From Deltaproteobacteria bacterium (GTDB lineage: Bacteria; Myxococcota; UBA727; VGSZ01), in assembly GCA_016177705.1 (NCBI GenBank), contig JACOUT010000018.1, forward strand, positions 124,001-188,000: DNA of 64,000 nucleotides, given 5' to 3'. Below, piece by piece: positions 53,601-63,600 of this stretch; the first letter of the stretch is position 1, and each line of letters starts with the position of its first letter. The notes under the pieces are model-generated. The model was not told where the DNA came from and made no database searches. It was given only the letters and a program-made list of their open reading frames with translations. Made by a program: the position numbers and the translations under genes.

Positions 53601-55037
53601 CTAATGCCAGTAGGCGCCGAGCTGCACGAACACGCCCATGGGCGACAGGCCGTACTCGCTGCGAGCTCCGAGCGTTCGCATCGCCTGCTGGAACGCCCCG
53701 GTGTTGCCGATGACGTCGGCGCCGCCGAGCGCGCGGAACGTCGCCACGTCCAGGCCCTGGGCGATGGGGATGAAGCCGCCGGCGCGCACCAGCACGCGCT
53801 GCTCGAGCCAGTACTCGAGCGCAGGCACGAGCAGCACGCCCGGGTCGCCGACGTTGACGAGCGCGGTGGCGCCGAGCGTCACCAGGTCGTCGGCCAGCCA
53901 GGAGGCCACCACGCCGACGTAATGCCGGCCGGCGCCGAACACCTCGCCGCGCACCACGCGCGGGTCGCTCAGCTTGGCGACGACGTCGGCGGCGTGCTCG
54001 GCCCCAAAGCCGTTCCAGCAGTACTCGGCGCCGAGCACGAGTTGCTCGAGCGGTCGCCAGTCGGCGCCCGCTACCGCGCGCACGAACTCGCCGTCGACGT
54101 GCGCGTCACGCAGCCAGAGATACGGATCGTCGGCGCGCAGGTCCACGATCGGCAAGGTCCAGGCGACCTCGGCGTGCACGCCGAGCGGACCGAGGTCGCC
54201 GGCGGCGTCGGCACCGAGCACCAGATCGTCGATGTACTTGGCGGCGCTGCCCGAGATGTCGGTCTGCCACACGTTGGTCTGCACACGCACCACGAAGCCC
54301 TGCTCGTCGAACGCCTGCCGCGGCAACCACAGCACGTCCATCTGGGTCAGCTCGGCGAGCGGCAGTGACAGCCGCACCGCGTCGGCGCCGCGCCGCACCT
54401 CGCGATCGACGTCGGTGGGCGAGAACGGACTCACCAGGTCGGTCGGGTTCCACAGCCGGCCGGTTCCCCACGAGATGGCTTGGCGGCCGACGGTGAGCGC
54501 GAAGGCGCGCGTCTGCCACCGCACCAGCAGGCGATCGAGGTTGTGGTGCAGGCGCAGCGTGCCCTCATCGAGCAGGTAGGGATCGAAGTCGATCAGGCGC
54601 CGCTCGGGCACGACCAACGCCGTGCCGAGCACGCCAGCCTGTGCCGAGCCCGCGCCGAACGCCTGGGACGACGACAGCACCAGGGCCGCCTGCCATGCCG
54701 CCTCGAGCTCCACGGCGTCGAAGAAGGTGGCGCGCCCTTGCGCGCGCCCAGTCCAGCTCGCGATGCCGACGTGCTCCGGCAGCATGACGTCGTCCGGGAT
54801 CTGGCCGCGGTACTCGGGCGGCAACAACGCGCGCGTCTCGTCGAAGACCCGATCCAGCTCGGCGGTGGCCTCGACCAGATCCGGCGGCAGCACGAACCAG
54901 GAAGCGTGGGGCTTGAGGAAGGCGCTGGCCTCGACCACGCGTGACCCGTCCTCGGCGCGCTCGATCTCGACCGCCTGCGCGGCGGCCGCGCTGACGAGCG
55001 CGCAGCCAACCAGCCAGACGAAGCGTCCGCCGTGCAT
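53601..55037 (-). CDS. outer-membrane beta-barrel-like protein of a Lol-like export operon
   Basis: The product has 478 residues from the ATG at 55037, one base overlapping the ATPase stop (TGATG). It has a signal peptide (MHGGRFVWLVGCALVSAAAAQA), and strand-rich sequence with a conserved-looking block ALTVGRQAISWGTGRLWNPT, then DLVSPFSPTDVDREVRRG. This is typical of DUF1302-like barrels found beside LolA-like/RND or FtsX-type export systems. It ends in aromatic His (QLGAYWH), suiting barrel assembly where a terminal aromatic is common. It is probably the outer-membrane partner of the exporter encoded just upstream. Confidence 0.72.
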   Translation of the reverse strand: MHGGRFVWLVGCALVSAAAAQAVEIERAEDGSRVVEASAFLKPHASWFVLPPDLVEATAELDRVFDETRALLPPEYRGQIPDDVMLPEHVGIASWTGRAQGRATFFDAVELEAAWQAALVLSSSQAFGAGSAQAGVLGTALVVPERRLIDFDPYLLDEGTLRLHHNLDRLLVRWQTRAFALTVGRQAISWGTGRLWNPTDLVSPFSPTDVDREVRRGADAVRLSLPLAELTQMDVLWLPRQAFDEQGFVVRVQTNVWQTDISGSAAKYIDDLVLGADAAGDLGPLGVHAEVAWTLPIVDLRADDPYLWLRDAHVDGEFVRAVAGADWRPLEQLVLGAEYCWNGFGAEHAADVVAKLSDPRVVRGEVFGAGRHYVGVVASWLADDLVTLGATALVNVGDPGVLLVPALEYWLEQRVLVRAGGFIPIAQGLDVATFRALGGADVIGNTGAFQQAMRTLGARSEYGLSPMGVFVQLGAYWH

Positions 55038-55759
55038 CACGCGACCGGGGCCGCGACCGCGCCGGCGACGGTTTCGCCTCGGCGCTCATCGCTCGCGATC
55101 TTGCCGTCGACCAGGCGCACCACGCGCTCCGCCTGTGCCAGCACCATCGGGTCATGCGTCGAGAAGATGAAGGTGACGCCGTGCTCGTGGTTGAGGCGGT
55201 GCATCATGTCGATGAGCGCCTTGCCGGTCACTTGGTCGAGGTTTGCCGTCGGTTCGTCGGCCAGCACCACCGCGGGCATCGACGCGATGGCGCGCGCCAC
55301 CGCCACCCGCTGCTGCTGGCCGCCGCTCATCTTGCCGGGCCAGGCGTCGAGGAGCTCGCCGATACCGAGCTCGGCGAAGAGCTGCCCGATGCGGGTGCGG
55401 CGCGCCGCGCGCGGCATGTGCTTCAGCTCGAGCACGTACTCGGCGTTCTCCGCCGCCGTCAGCACCGGGATCAGGTTGTAGGCCTGAAAGACGAAGCCCA
55501 CCTTGTCGCGCCTCAGGTCGGCGAGCTGTTTGCGCGACATGCCGGCCAGATCGACGCCGTCGATGCGAAGGGCGCCCGCGCTGGGCGTGTCGAGCGCGCC
55601 AATCAGGTTGAGCAGCGTGGTCTTGCCCGACCCCGACGGCCCGGCGATCGCCATGAACTCGCCTTTCTCGACGGTGAGGCTGACACCGGCGAGCGCACGC
55701 ACGGTGGTAGCGCCGGCCTGGTAGTGCTTCTCGACCTCGACGACCTCAACGGCAGGCAT
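55037..55759 (-). CDS. ABC transporter ATPase, LolD/MacB type
   Basis: The product has 240 residues and all nucleotide-binding motifs: Walker A GPSGSGKTTLLN, Q-loop VFQAYNLIPVLTA, signature MSGGQQQRVAVARA, Walker B VVLADEPTANLD, and switch His in FSTHDP. The subfamily (LolD, MacB, FtsE-like) drives permeases of the FtsX fold that work from the periplasmic side without carrying substrate through the inner membrane. It lies 10 bp downstream of the second permease gene and overlaps the barrel gene by 1 bp, so it is one operon. The substrate is probably a lipid or lipoprotein, inferred from the LolA-like gene at the head. Confidence 0.93.
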   Translation of the reverse strand: MPAVEVVEVEKHYQAGATTVRALAGVSLTVEKGEFMAIAGPSGSGKTTLLNLIGALDTPSAGALRIDGVDLAGMSRKQLADLRRDKVGFVFQAYNLIPVLTAAENAEYVLELKHMPRAARRTRIGQLFAELGIGELLDAWPGKMSGGQQQRVAVARAIASMPAVVLADEPTANLDQVTGKALIDMMHRLNHEHGVTFIFSTHDPMVLAQAERVVRLVDGKIASDERRGETVAGAVAAPVA

Positions 55760-55769
55760 GGCGACTCCT

Positions 55770-57002
55770 TCAACCGGCGCGTAGCGCGTCCACCGGGCGC
55801 ATGCGCGAGACGCGCCATGCCGGGTAGAGCGCGACCAACAGCGCCATCAGGTAGACGTAGAGCGCGGGCAGTAGCGCGGCGCGAACGGAGAACTCGGTGA
55901 GGAAGGCGGCGCGCATCACCGTGCCGCCGAACTCGATCCCCTCGCCCATTTGCTCGGAGAAGTCGAGCAGCGCAGACCTCGAGCCGAGCCAGGTGAACGA
56001 CAGGCCGATACCGAGGCCGAGCGCGACGCTGAGCGTGGCGATCCAGAACGACTCGGCCAACACCATGCGAAGCACGCCACCCGGCCGCGTGCCGAGCGCC
56101 TGCATGACGCCGAACTCGCGCGTGCGCTCGAGCACGGACATCAACATGGTGTTCAAAATGCCGAGGCCGACGAGGAAGTAGACGAAGATGGAGCCGACCA
56201 GGATGGCGCCGTTCACCAGCGACTCCATGGCCTCGAAGATCGGGTAGATGTCCGCATAGGTGAGCACCTCGACGGTCGGCCCGAGCTTGGCCCGCGCCTC
56301 GCCTGCCCAGCGCGAAGCGTCGGCGGCGCGGTCGATCTGCACCACGATCTGGTGCGCGCTACCGCCGACACCGAGCAGCTCCGCTGCCGCCGCGCGCGAG
56401 ATGAGCACCCGGCGCTGCCCGATGCCGGGTGACAGCGTGTGGAAGACGCCGCGGACGCGGAATAGCGCCGCGCCCATCTCGCCGTCGGCCCGCTGCACCG
56501 TCAGGCGCAGCTTGTGTCCCACCTGCAGCTTGAGCCGCTCGGCGAGCTGCTCACCGACGAGGATGCCGTGCGCGTCGTCGTCGGCGGGAACGGCGCCCTG
56601 TCGGATCTCGCGCAGGTAGAGCGCCACGGCGCGCTCCCGCTGCCAGTCGACGCCGTGGACCTCCACGGCCTCGTTGCCGCGCGCGCCCGCCAACAGGCCG
56701 CGCGACAGCACGCGCACGCTCACCTCGGCGCTGGCAGGCACCGGTAGGTCCTGCAGCTTGGCGTCGAGGTCGGCGATGGTCAGCTTGCCCGAGCGGTGCT
56801 GGCGCCAACCCGCCGCCGTGACCTCGAAGTGTCCGAGGCCGGTGGTGTCGAGCTGCTCCTTGGCGTCGCCCATCAATCGCGACACCAGGCCGCCGTAGAT
56901 CACCACGAGCGCGAGCCCGAGCCCGATGGCGCTCATGCTGATGACGGTGCGCCGGCGGGTACGCCAGAGGTTGCGCCAGGCGATGGTGAGCGTGCCGATC
57001 AT
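55770..57002 (-). CDS. FtsX/MacB-type ABC permease (second)
   Basis: The product has 410 residues. An N-terminal membrane helix preceded by WRNLWRTRRRTVISMSAIGL is followed by a ~230-residue periplasmic (MacB-PCD-like) domain (HFEVTAAGWRQH...GHKLRLTVQRADGEM) and three C-terminal helices with VLERTREFGVMQALGTRPGG, the conserved coupling helix. It starts inside the stop of the other permease (TGATG, 1 bp overlap), so the two are made in a fixed ratio and likely form a LolC/LolE-type heterodimer. Confidence 0.9.
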   Translation of the reverse strand: MIGTLTIAWRNLWRTRRRTVISMSAIGLGLALVVIYGGLVSRLMGDAKEQLDTTGLGHFEVTAAGWRQHRSGKLTIADLDAKLQDLPVPASAEVSVRVLSRGLLAGARGNEAVEVHGVDWQRERAVALYLREIRQGAVPADDDAHGILVGEQLAERLKLQVGHKLRLTVQRADGEMGAALFRVRGVFHTLSPGIGQRRVLISRAAAAELLGVGGSAHQIVVQIDRAADASRWAGEARAKLGPTVEVLTYADIYPIFEAMESLVNGAILVGSIFVYFLVGLGILNTMLMSVLERTREFGVMQALGTRPGGVLRMVLAESFWIATLSVALGLGIGLSFTWLGSRSALLDFSEQMGEGIEFGGTVMRAAFLTEFSVRAALLPALYVYLMALLVALYPAWRVSRMRPVDALRAG

Positions 57003-58213
57003 CAGCGCGACCTCATCGCCTCGACGGGCACCAGCCGCGCCGCACGCAGCGCGGGCAGCAGGCCACCGACGAGCATGGTGACGATGATCGTGACGCCGGC
57101 GCTGATCGCGGCGCTCAGCGGCATGCGCAGCTCGACTCGCGTCGGGAAGCGGATGCCCATCACGTCACCCGAGGCCAAGCCGCCGAGATCGACGCTGCCG
57201 AAGCCGTAGAGGATGGCGGCAGCGAGCGCAAGGCCGATGGCCAGACCGAGCACCCCCTGCAGCATCGACTCGGTGACGATGAGCGCCAGCACGCGCCGCG
57301 GCCGCGTGCCGAGCGCGAGCATCACGCCGATCTCGCGGGTGCGCTCGAAGACGGACATGGTCATGATGTTCAGCACGCCGAGCCCGACGATCAGGAACAC
57401 GATGACGTCGATCGAGTGCTGGCCCTGGCGCTTGATTTCGATGGTGTTCTTCAGCTCCGGCAGCATCTCGTTCCACGACAGCGCCTCGAGGGCCTTGAGG
57501 TCGAGCGCACCGCGCGTGGCTGCCAGCGGTGACGAGAGATCCTCGTCGTCGGTGGGCAGCCGCAGCACCAATTGGTGCACGCCGTCGCCGAGACCGAAGA
57601 ACGACTGGGCGTCCTCGAGCAGAAGGAACACCGCCGTGGCGTTGAGCTCATGCGTGCCCGCATCGGCCAGGCCGACGACCAGGTAGCGATCGTTCGCCAC
57701 CGACCCGTCCTTGGCTTGCCCGATCAGCACCACCTCCCCGCCGACCTCGACGCCGAGCTGCGCCGCCAGATCGACGCCGAGCAGGGCGCCGGCGGGCTGC
57801 GCCGACGCAGCGTGGGTGAGGGACTGCCCCTTGGTAACGGTGAAGCTGCCCTGCCCCGCTTGCACGCCCATCACCAACGCACCCGCCGCGGTGTCCTCGG
57901 TGCCGACCAGGCCGGCGCCGAGCACGCGCCGCTCGGGTCGCACGCCCGGCAGCACGCCTCGCACGACCGCCTCGACCGTCACCGGGTCAGCGACGACGTT
58001 GCCGATGTCGGGCGCCTCTTGATAGCCGCGTCCGTGGATCTGGATGTGGCCGACGAGCTGGGTGGTGATGCTCTCGAGCATCTGCGCGAAGGCGCTCTCG
58101 CGGTAGCCCTGCAGCGAGACGATGCCGGTGACACCGAGCGCGAGCGCGCTCAGCGTGATGATGGTGCGCCGCTTGTTGCGCCACAGGTTGCGCCAGGCGA
58201 GCTGCACCAGCAC
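57002..58213 (-). CDS. FtsX/MacB-type ABC permease (first)
   Basis: The product has 403 residues. Same plan as its neighbour: AWRNLWRNKRRTIITLSALA leading into helix 1, a periplasmic domain (GHIQIHGRGYQEAPD; VGGEVVLIGQAKDGSVANDR), then three helices with SVFERTREIGVMLALGTRPR. Only modestly similar to the second permease outside these blocks, consistent with a heterodimer. It follows the LolA-like gene by 3 bp. Confidence 0.9.
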   Translation of the reverse strand: MLVQLAWRNLWRNKRRTIITLSALALGVTGIVSLQGYRESAFAQMLESITTQLVGHIQIHGRGYQEAPDIGNVVADPVTVEAVVRGVLPGVRPERRVLGAGLVGTEDTAAGALVMGVQAGQGSFTVTKGQSLTHAASAQPAGALLGVDLAAQLGVEVGGEVVLIGQAKDGSVANDRYLVVGLADAGTHELNATAVFLLLEDAQSFFGLGDGVHQLVLRLPTDDEDLSSPLAATRGALDLKALEALSWNEMLPELKNTIEIKRQGQHSIDVIVFLIVGLGVLNIMTMSVFERTREIGVMLALGTRPRRVLALIVTESMLQGVLGLAIGLALAAAILYGFGSVDLGGLASGDVMGIRFPTRVELRMPLSAAISAGVTIIVTMLVGGLLPALRAARLVPVEAMRSR

Positions 58214-58216
58214 GGC

Positions 58217-59020
58217 TCACCTGCCTTGCTGCAAGCGGTGCAGGCTGAAGGTGTCGTCCGTGATGTCGATATCGAACGCGATGTCTTGGTAGACGATGGT
58301 CGTCTGCCGACCGGGCTCGGCGGGGTGGATGGTCATGCGCGTCGGGAAGTCGCGCCAACCGATCCTTTTGAAGTCGGACAGCTCGAGGCGACGCGTCAGC
58401 TTGTCGTCCTCGTCGAAGAAGCGCTGCTCGATCGGCAGGCAGGTGGAGCGGTCGATCAGCAGCTCCACCCTGCCCCACACCACCGCGGCGCTCGGCTTGG
58501 GCACGAGCGAGACTTGCCAGGCCCTCTTGCCCTGCACGTCCACCGTGCCCTTGACGGTGGCGACGAAATCATCAGCGAGCGAGTTGCCGCGCACCAGGTC
58601 ATCGTTGGTGAAGTCGCTGCCCATCCACGAATCGCCCAGCATGCCGGAGGGGAGCTTCATGACGCGCGCCGCGCGGGGCAGCCAATTCCACAACTGCTTG
58701 TCGCGCTTGAGCGTCATCATGCCGGTCTCGCGCGGCCCGCCCTCGACGACGCGTAGCAGCGCCAGCTCCTCGCCCTTGGCCCAGGTCTGCAGCTTGAGCG
58801 TGCGCGTCCACTGCGGCGTCGTGATGGTCATGACCATGGTGCCGGTGCTGGTACGACCCTGCAGCAGCGCCTGCGTTCGCTCGACCAGGCGCGCGACGTC
58901 GGGCGCGTCGGTGGCGCTCGGGCAGGGCGGGACCTCGACGCGCGGCGCCGGGCTCGCCGCAGGGCTTGCCCAGAGTGGCGCCGCGAGCGCGACCACAGCG
59001 GCGACGACGGCACGGTGCAT
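58217..59020 (-). CDS. LolA-like outer-membrane lipoprotein-sorting protein
   Basis: The product has 267 residues with a signal peptide (MHRAVVAAVVALAAPLWASP). It has the PF17131-type LolA-like fold: STGTMVMTITTPQWTRTLKL, then WNWLPRAARVMKLPSGMLGD and SWMGSDFTNDDLVRGN. It continues with RRLELSDFKRIGWRDFPTRM at the back of the half-barrel. Such proteins carry a lipid-like ligand across the periplasm. It heads the operon with two FtsX-type permeases, an ATPase and a barrel, giving a full inner-to-outer membrane path. The cargo (lipoprotein, lipid or hydrocarbon) is not known. Confidence 0.87.
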   Translation of the reverse strand: MHRAVVAAVVALAAPLWASPAASPAPRVEVPPCPSATDAPDVARLVERTQALLQGRTSTGTMVMTITTPQWTRTLKLQTWAKGEELALLRVVEGGPRETGMMTLKRDKQLWNWLPRAARVMKLPSGMLGDSWMGSDFTNDDLVRGNSLADDFVATVKGTVDVQGKRAWQVSLVPKPSAAVVWGRVELLIDRSTCLPIEQRFFDEDDKLTRRLELSDFKRIGWRDFPTRMTIHPAEPGRQTTIVYQDIAFDIDITDDTFSLHRLQQGR

Positions 59021-59179
59021 GGCGACCCTCCGCTGCGTGCGAGTGGGTCGCTAGCACGCTCCAGGCCAGCCCGGCAGCGCCCGCGCCACGCCGTGTCGGA
59101 GAGGCGGGCGCGCGGGCTTGGGCCAGACGGCACAGCCCTGGGGGCCTCGCTGCACGGGCTGCGTCAGCGCCGGATCGTC

Positions 59180-59929
59180 TCAGGCTCCGTCGCGCGCGCG
59201 CGCAGCGGATCCGATCAGCGTCGCCGCAGCCGAGGCGAGGTCGCTCTTGCCGAACAGCGCCGAGCCGGCGACCACCACGTTGGCGCCGGCCTTGGCCGCA
59301 TCCCCCACCGTGCGCTCGTCGATGCCGCCGTCGACCTCGATGTCGAGCGCGGGGCGCAGCTTGCGCAACGCCGCTACCTTGTCGAGCGTCTGGGGGATGA
59401 GCGGCTGTCCGCCAAAACCGGCCTCGACGGTCATCACCAGCACCTCGTCGACGACGTCGAGGTGGGGCAGCACGGCGCTCACTGGCGTCTTGGCGTTGAT
59501 GGCGAGCCCAAAGCGCGCGCCCAGCTCCGTCGCGCGAGCGCGCAGCTCAGCGACGTTGGCCTTGCCATCCACCGCCGTGCCCTGCCCCACCGTCTCCACG
59601 TGCACCAAGAACAGCTCGGCGCGCTTGCCGATGGCGTTCATGGCGGCGAGCGGGTCCTCCACCATCAGGTGCACCTCGAGATCGAGCGGCGGTTTGAGGC
59701 CCACCAGGTCGTGCGGCTGCACCGTCGTGTTCGGCACGAAGCGGCCGTCCATGACGTCGAGTTGCGCGCGCTTGGCCACGGTAGCGGCGAGCGCCAGCCG
59801 CTGCACCAGCTCCTCGCGCGTCTTCACCAGGATGGCCGGCACCAGCTCGAGCGCACGCGGCGCGGGCTTTTTCGCCGCCACACGCGCGACCCCGGCCGCC
59901 GCGCGCGGCGCGCCCGCCTTCACCTTCAT
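59180..59929 (-). CDS. rpe: ribulose-phosphate 3-epimerase family protein (divergent)
   Basis: The product has 249 residues from the ATG at 59929, overlapping the rpiA stop by 4 bp. The TIM-barrel motifs are LDVMDGRFVPNTTVQPHDLV, LEVHLMVEDPL, MTVEAGFGGQPLI and DIEVDGGIDERTV. It interconverts ribulose 5-phosphate and xylulose 5-phosphate. Unlike standard Rpe it has a ~28-residue Ala/Lys extension, lacks the usual start (APSIL.ADF), and has Gln where the first metal-ligand His normally precedes DVMDG. Third gene of an operon with phosphoketolase and rpiA, it would supply the phosphoketolase substrate. Confidence 0.82.
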   Translation of the reverse strand: MKVKAGAPRAAAGVARVAAKKPAPRALELVPAILVKTREELVQRLALAATVAKRAQLDVMDGRFVPNTTVQPHDLVGLKPPLDLEVHLMVEDPLAAMNAIGKRAELFLVHVETVGQGTAVDGKANVAELRARATELGARFGLAINAKTPVSAVLPHLDVVDEVLVMTVEAGFGGQPLIPQTLDKVAALRKLRPALDIEVDGGIDERTVGDAAKAGANVVVAGSALFGKSDLASAAATLIGSAARARDGA

Positions 59930-60675
59930 GAGGTCTGGCCCTGCTTCGCTGGCCGCTCCATGCGGCGCACGCCGCGCGTGGAGGCGACGAACACCACGTC
60001 GGCCATCTCGAGGAACAGGCCGTGTGCCTTGACGTGCGCGCGCCCGTCGAGCGCGGAGGCGAGCGCGCGCGGGTCGTCGATGCCGCCGTCGAAGCGCACA
60101 TCGAGCACCAGGTTGCCGTTGTCGGTGACGAAGGGGCTCTGCTCGCCGCCGCGCAGCGTCGGCCTGCCGCCGAGGGTCTCGAGGTAGCGCGCCTCGGTGC
60201 GCCACTGCGCGCGCGTCACCTCGACCGGCAGCGGGGCCTTGGTGCCGAGTTTTTGGACGATCTTGGTCTCGTCGACCACCACGATGAAGGTGGTAGCGCG
60301 CACCGCCACGGCCTTCTCGCGCAACAAGGCACCGCCGAGGCCTTTGATGAGCCAGAGCGAGGGATCGACCTCGTCGGCGCCGTCGATGGCGACGTCGAGC
60401 TTGTCCTTGCCGTTCCAGGGCAAGAGCGGAATGCCGCCGCCCTTGGCCTGCTCCTCGGTGGCCTGCGAGGTGGGGCAGCCCTCGACGTCGCGCAGCTTGC
60501 CGCTCGTGAGCCGCTCGGCGATGGCCGCAACGGCGTGCTTGGCCGTCGAGCCGGTGCCGAGACCGACCTTCTGCCCACTCTTGACGAAGGCGACCGCGCC
60601 AAGCGCGGCCTGCCGCTTCAGCTCGTCGATCGACGGGCTCGGAGCGGTCGTCGGCCCGCCGCCGCGCACCTTCAC
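59926..60675 (-). CDS. rpiA: ribose-5-phosphate isomerase A
   Basis: The product has 249 residues from the GTG at 60675, one base after the phosphoketolase stop and with GGGGA at good spacing. Motifs: VGLGTGSTAKHAVAAIAERL (phosphate loop), DVAIDGADEVDPSLWLIKGL (catalytic Asp region), GGALLREKAVA and VVVDETKIV. It interconverts ribose 5-phosphate and ribulose 5-phosphate. It is translationally linked with rpe (ATGA overlap) and phosphoketolase, so the three form one carbon-flow unit. Confidence 0.94.
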   Translation of the reverse strand: MKVRGGGPTTAPSPSIDELKRQAALGAVAFVKSGQKVGLGTGSTAKHAVAAIAERLTSGKLRDVEGCPTSQATEEQAKGGGIPLLPWNGKDKLDVAIDGADEVDPSLWLIKGLGGALLREKAVAVRATTFIVVVDETKIVQKLGTKAPLPVEVTRAQWRTEARYLETLGGRPTLRGGEQSPFVTDNGNLVLDVRFDGGIDDPRALASALDGRAHVKAHGLFLEMADVVFVASTRGVRRMERPAKQGQTS

Positions 60676-60676
60676 G

Positions 60677-63600
60677 TCACGTCCCCGACGAGGCGAGCAC
60701 GTCGATGCCGGCTGCCGGCCAGGCGCCGTTCTTGATGACGGCCGGGTCATCGCCGGCGCCGCGCTTCATGCGCGCGTCGTGGTTTTGCAGCTCCTTGCCG
60801 CAAAAGGCGAGGATCTGGTCGTGCGTCGCCTGGTCGATCTTGCCCGCGCGCAGCGCCTGCACCGCGATGTCGGCCACCAGCGTGAAGCGATCGCACTGGT
60901 TCACCACCATCATGTCGAAGCGCGTCGTGGTGCTGCCCTCGTTGATGTAGCCGTGGTTCGACACCGTGCGGTCGCGCCCCTGCCACAACCCGTCCATGGT
61001 GCGCTTGAAGCCGCCGAAGTTCATCACCACGGGCGCGCCCTTGGGGAAGAGCTTGTCGAAGGTGGCGTCGTCGAACACGGTGGCGTCGGCCTTCTCGGGC
61101 GCGGCGCGGCCGGTAGCGCGCAGCGCGGCCATCACCAGGTTGCCGTCGCCTTCCTTGGCGCGCAGCTTGAACGGCTCGGCGACGTTGACCACCTGCACGC
61201 CGACGCCCTTCTTGCCTTGCGCCTCGAGCTTGGCGTTGAAGGCCTTCACGATCTGCGCGGCCGCCAGCACCTCGTCGGTGTGGTAGCCGCCGCAGGCCGC
61301 GAGCACGACGTCGGGCTTGGCGCCCTTCTTCACGGTCGAGGCGAAGTCGAAGACCAGGCCGCCCTTGTCGCCCAGCTCCTTCGCCTCATCCATGGTGAGG
61401 AACTGCTTGCGCGGCTGCTTGTCGACGACGAGCGCCACCACCTGGTCGGTGCCGCGCAGCGCGCGGTCGCTCATGTAGACGGCGCTGCCCGCCTCGGCCG
61501 GGAAGAACACCTGCACGTGCTGGCGCGGATCGGCGGCCAGATCGTCAACGAGGCCGGGGTTCTGGTGCGAGAAGCCGTTGTGGTCCTGCGCGAAGGCGAG
61601 CGACGACAGGTGCAGCACCAGGTTCGGCACCGGCGGGCGGAAGTCGCCCTGGTGCCCGAGCGTCTGCGCACGGTCGTTGGCCTCGACGGCCTGCTTCCTG
61701 AACTTGACGAACTGGCGCACCAGCGAGGCCGACACCTGATGGAACGCCTCGTAGTTGGTGATGAAGGCCTGCTTGCCGCTGTTGACCACGCCCTGCGCCA
61801 TCGAGGTCAGGTATTGCTCGGAGAGGATGTCGATGGCGTTGCCGAGCGGGCCCGTCGACGAGGGGTGGTGCTCGCCCTTGGGCGTGTTGAGGCGACGGCC
61901 GAGGCTCGTGACCGTGCCCTTGAGCTTGTTCGACTCCGCAGTGTCGGCGCCGAAGAAGAAGGCATCGCCGCGGTTCTCGTTGAAGTACTTCTGCAGGAAC
62001 TTGTCGACCAGGTCGTTGCTGCCGCGCACCTCGACGCCGCGCTCCTTGAGCTCGGGCACGAAGGCGCCCGGGTCCGAGAAGTCGAGCTTGGCGTCGGTCT
62101 TGCCGAGCGCGAGCGGGGCCTCGCCGAGCCGCATGCCGTTGTCCGGCAGCACCAACTCGGCAGCCTCGCCGAGCGCCGTGCCCTGGGTGGGCACCAGGCC
62201 CTTCACGCCCACGTCGCGCGTCAGGTCGTCGAGCCAGCGTTGCAGGTACTCGCGGGTCTTCGGGTCGTCGGCGACGAGCGCTTGCGGCGACAGGATGATC
62301 TGGTGGCTCGGTGGCGCGCCCTTGGTCGGCTTGCCGTCGATGTAGGCCGGCGCGTGGCCGCCGCCCTTGGCCTCGCGATAGACGATGAAGGGCGTGCGCG
62401 TCAGGCGGAAGCGGTCGAGCGTCTCTTGGTGCTTCTCCTCCGCCTTCTGCTTGCGCTTCTGCGCCACCTCGTCGCTCGGCCGCTCGCCGGCGGCCTTGGT
62501 GGCCTCGGCCAGCTCCTTGGCGGTGCCTTCCAGCTCGATCGCGACCGCCTTCTTGTTGGCGAGGTTGACGATGCTGCGCTGGATGGTCTTCTGCATCTCG
62601 GCGTTGGTGAGCAGCGCGCTCTCGTCGCGCAGCGCGCGTACCTCGCGACGCAGCTTCTCGATGTCGCCGTCGAGGCCGGTCTTGCCGCCCGCCTTCTGCT
62701 CGAGCAGCCCCTCGAGGTCCTTGGCCTTGGCGTTGGCCTTCTTCATCGGCTCGGTGTCCTCGGCGTCGATGATGCGCGGGTGATAGCCGAGGCCCCACAG
62801 GTACGAGCGCAGCTCGTCGTTGCTGCGCGACGAGATGATCGAGGTGCCCGAGATGCCGAGGCCGTTGGCGTGCACCACCGGCAGCACCAGGCCCTTCCGG
62901 AAGTCGTAGACCGCGTTGTGGTTCTCGATGGCCGCCTGCAAGGGGCCCACCTCGGCCTCCTTGTCGCCGATCTGCGCGAGGATGAAGGAGTCGGCGTTTG
63001 CGAGGCCGGCGCCGGCCGCGATGCCCATCGAGTAGCCGAGCTCGCCGCCCTCGCTCACCGTCGGCACGCCGGGGTTGACGTGGCTCGGCAGCGCGCTGTG
63101 CGGGCGGCAGAAGTCGGCGATCAGGTTCTGCAGGCCCTGCGCGTTCTGCGGGTAGCGCTCGGGGTAGATCTTGCCGAGCACGCCCTCGAAGAACAACAGC
63201 GCGAAGTTGGCGGCCGCGCCGTGGCCGGGCCCGGTGACGACGTGCGCCTGGTCGATGCCCGCCTTGTCGAGCACGGCCTTGACGCGCGGGTCGGCGAGCG
63301 CGGCAGAGGCGTTGGCGTAGGTGCGCGAGATGGCGGTGGTGGCGCCGATGTGGCCGACGATCTTCTCGGCGACGTCGGCCGGCTTGATGCCGTTGCCCTC
63401 GGGCACCTTCTGCAGATAGGTCATCGCCACCGCGAGCGCGTTGGCGGCGTTCTCGTAGGTGCCGAGCGCCTTCACCAGCTTGGCGAACTCGGGATCCTGC
63501 GCGAGAGCCTGGCGGGCCTCTTTGCGCTCCGCCTTGTCGAGCTTCTCGAAGGCGTCCGAGAGCGCGCCCTGCGCCAGCTCGACGCCCTGCAGCTCGGGCG

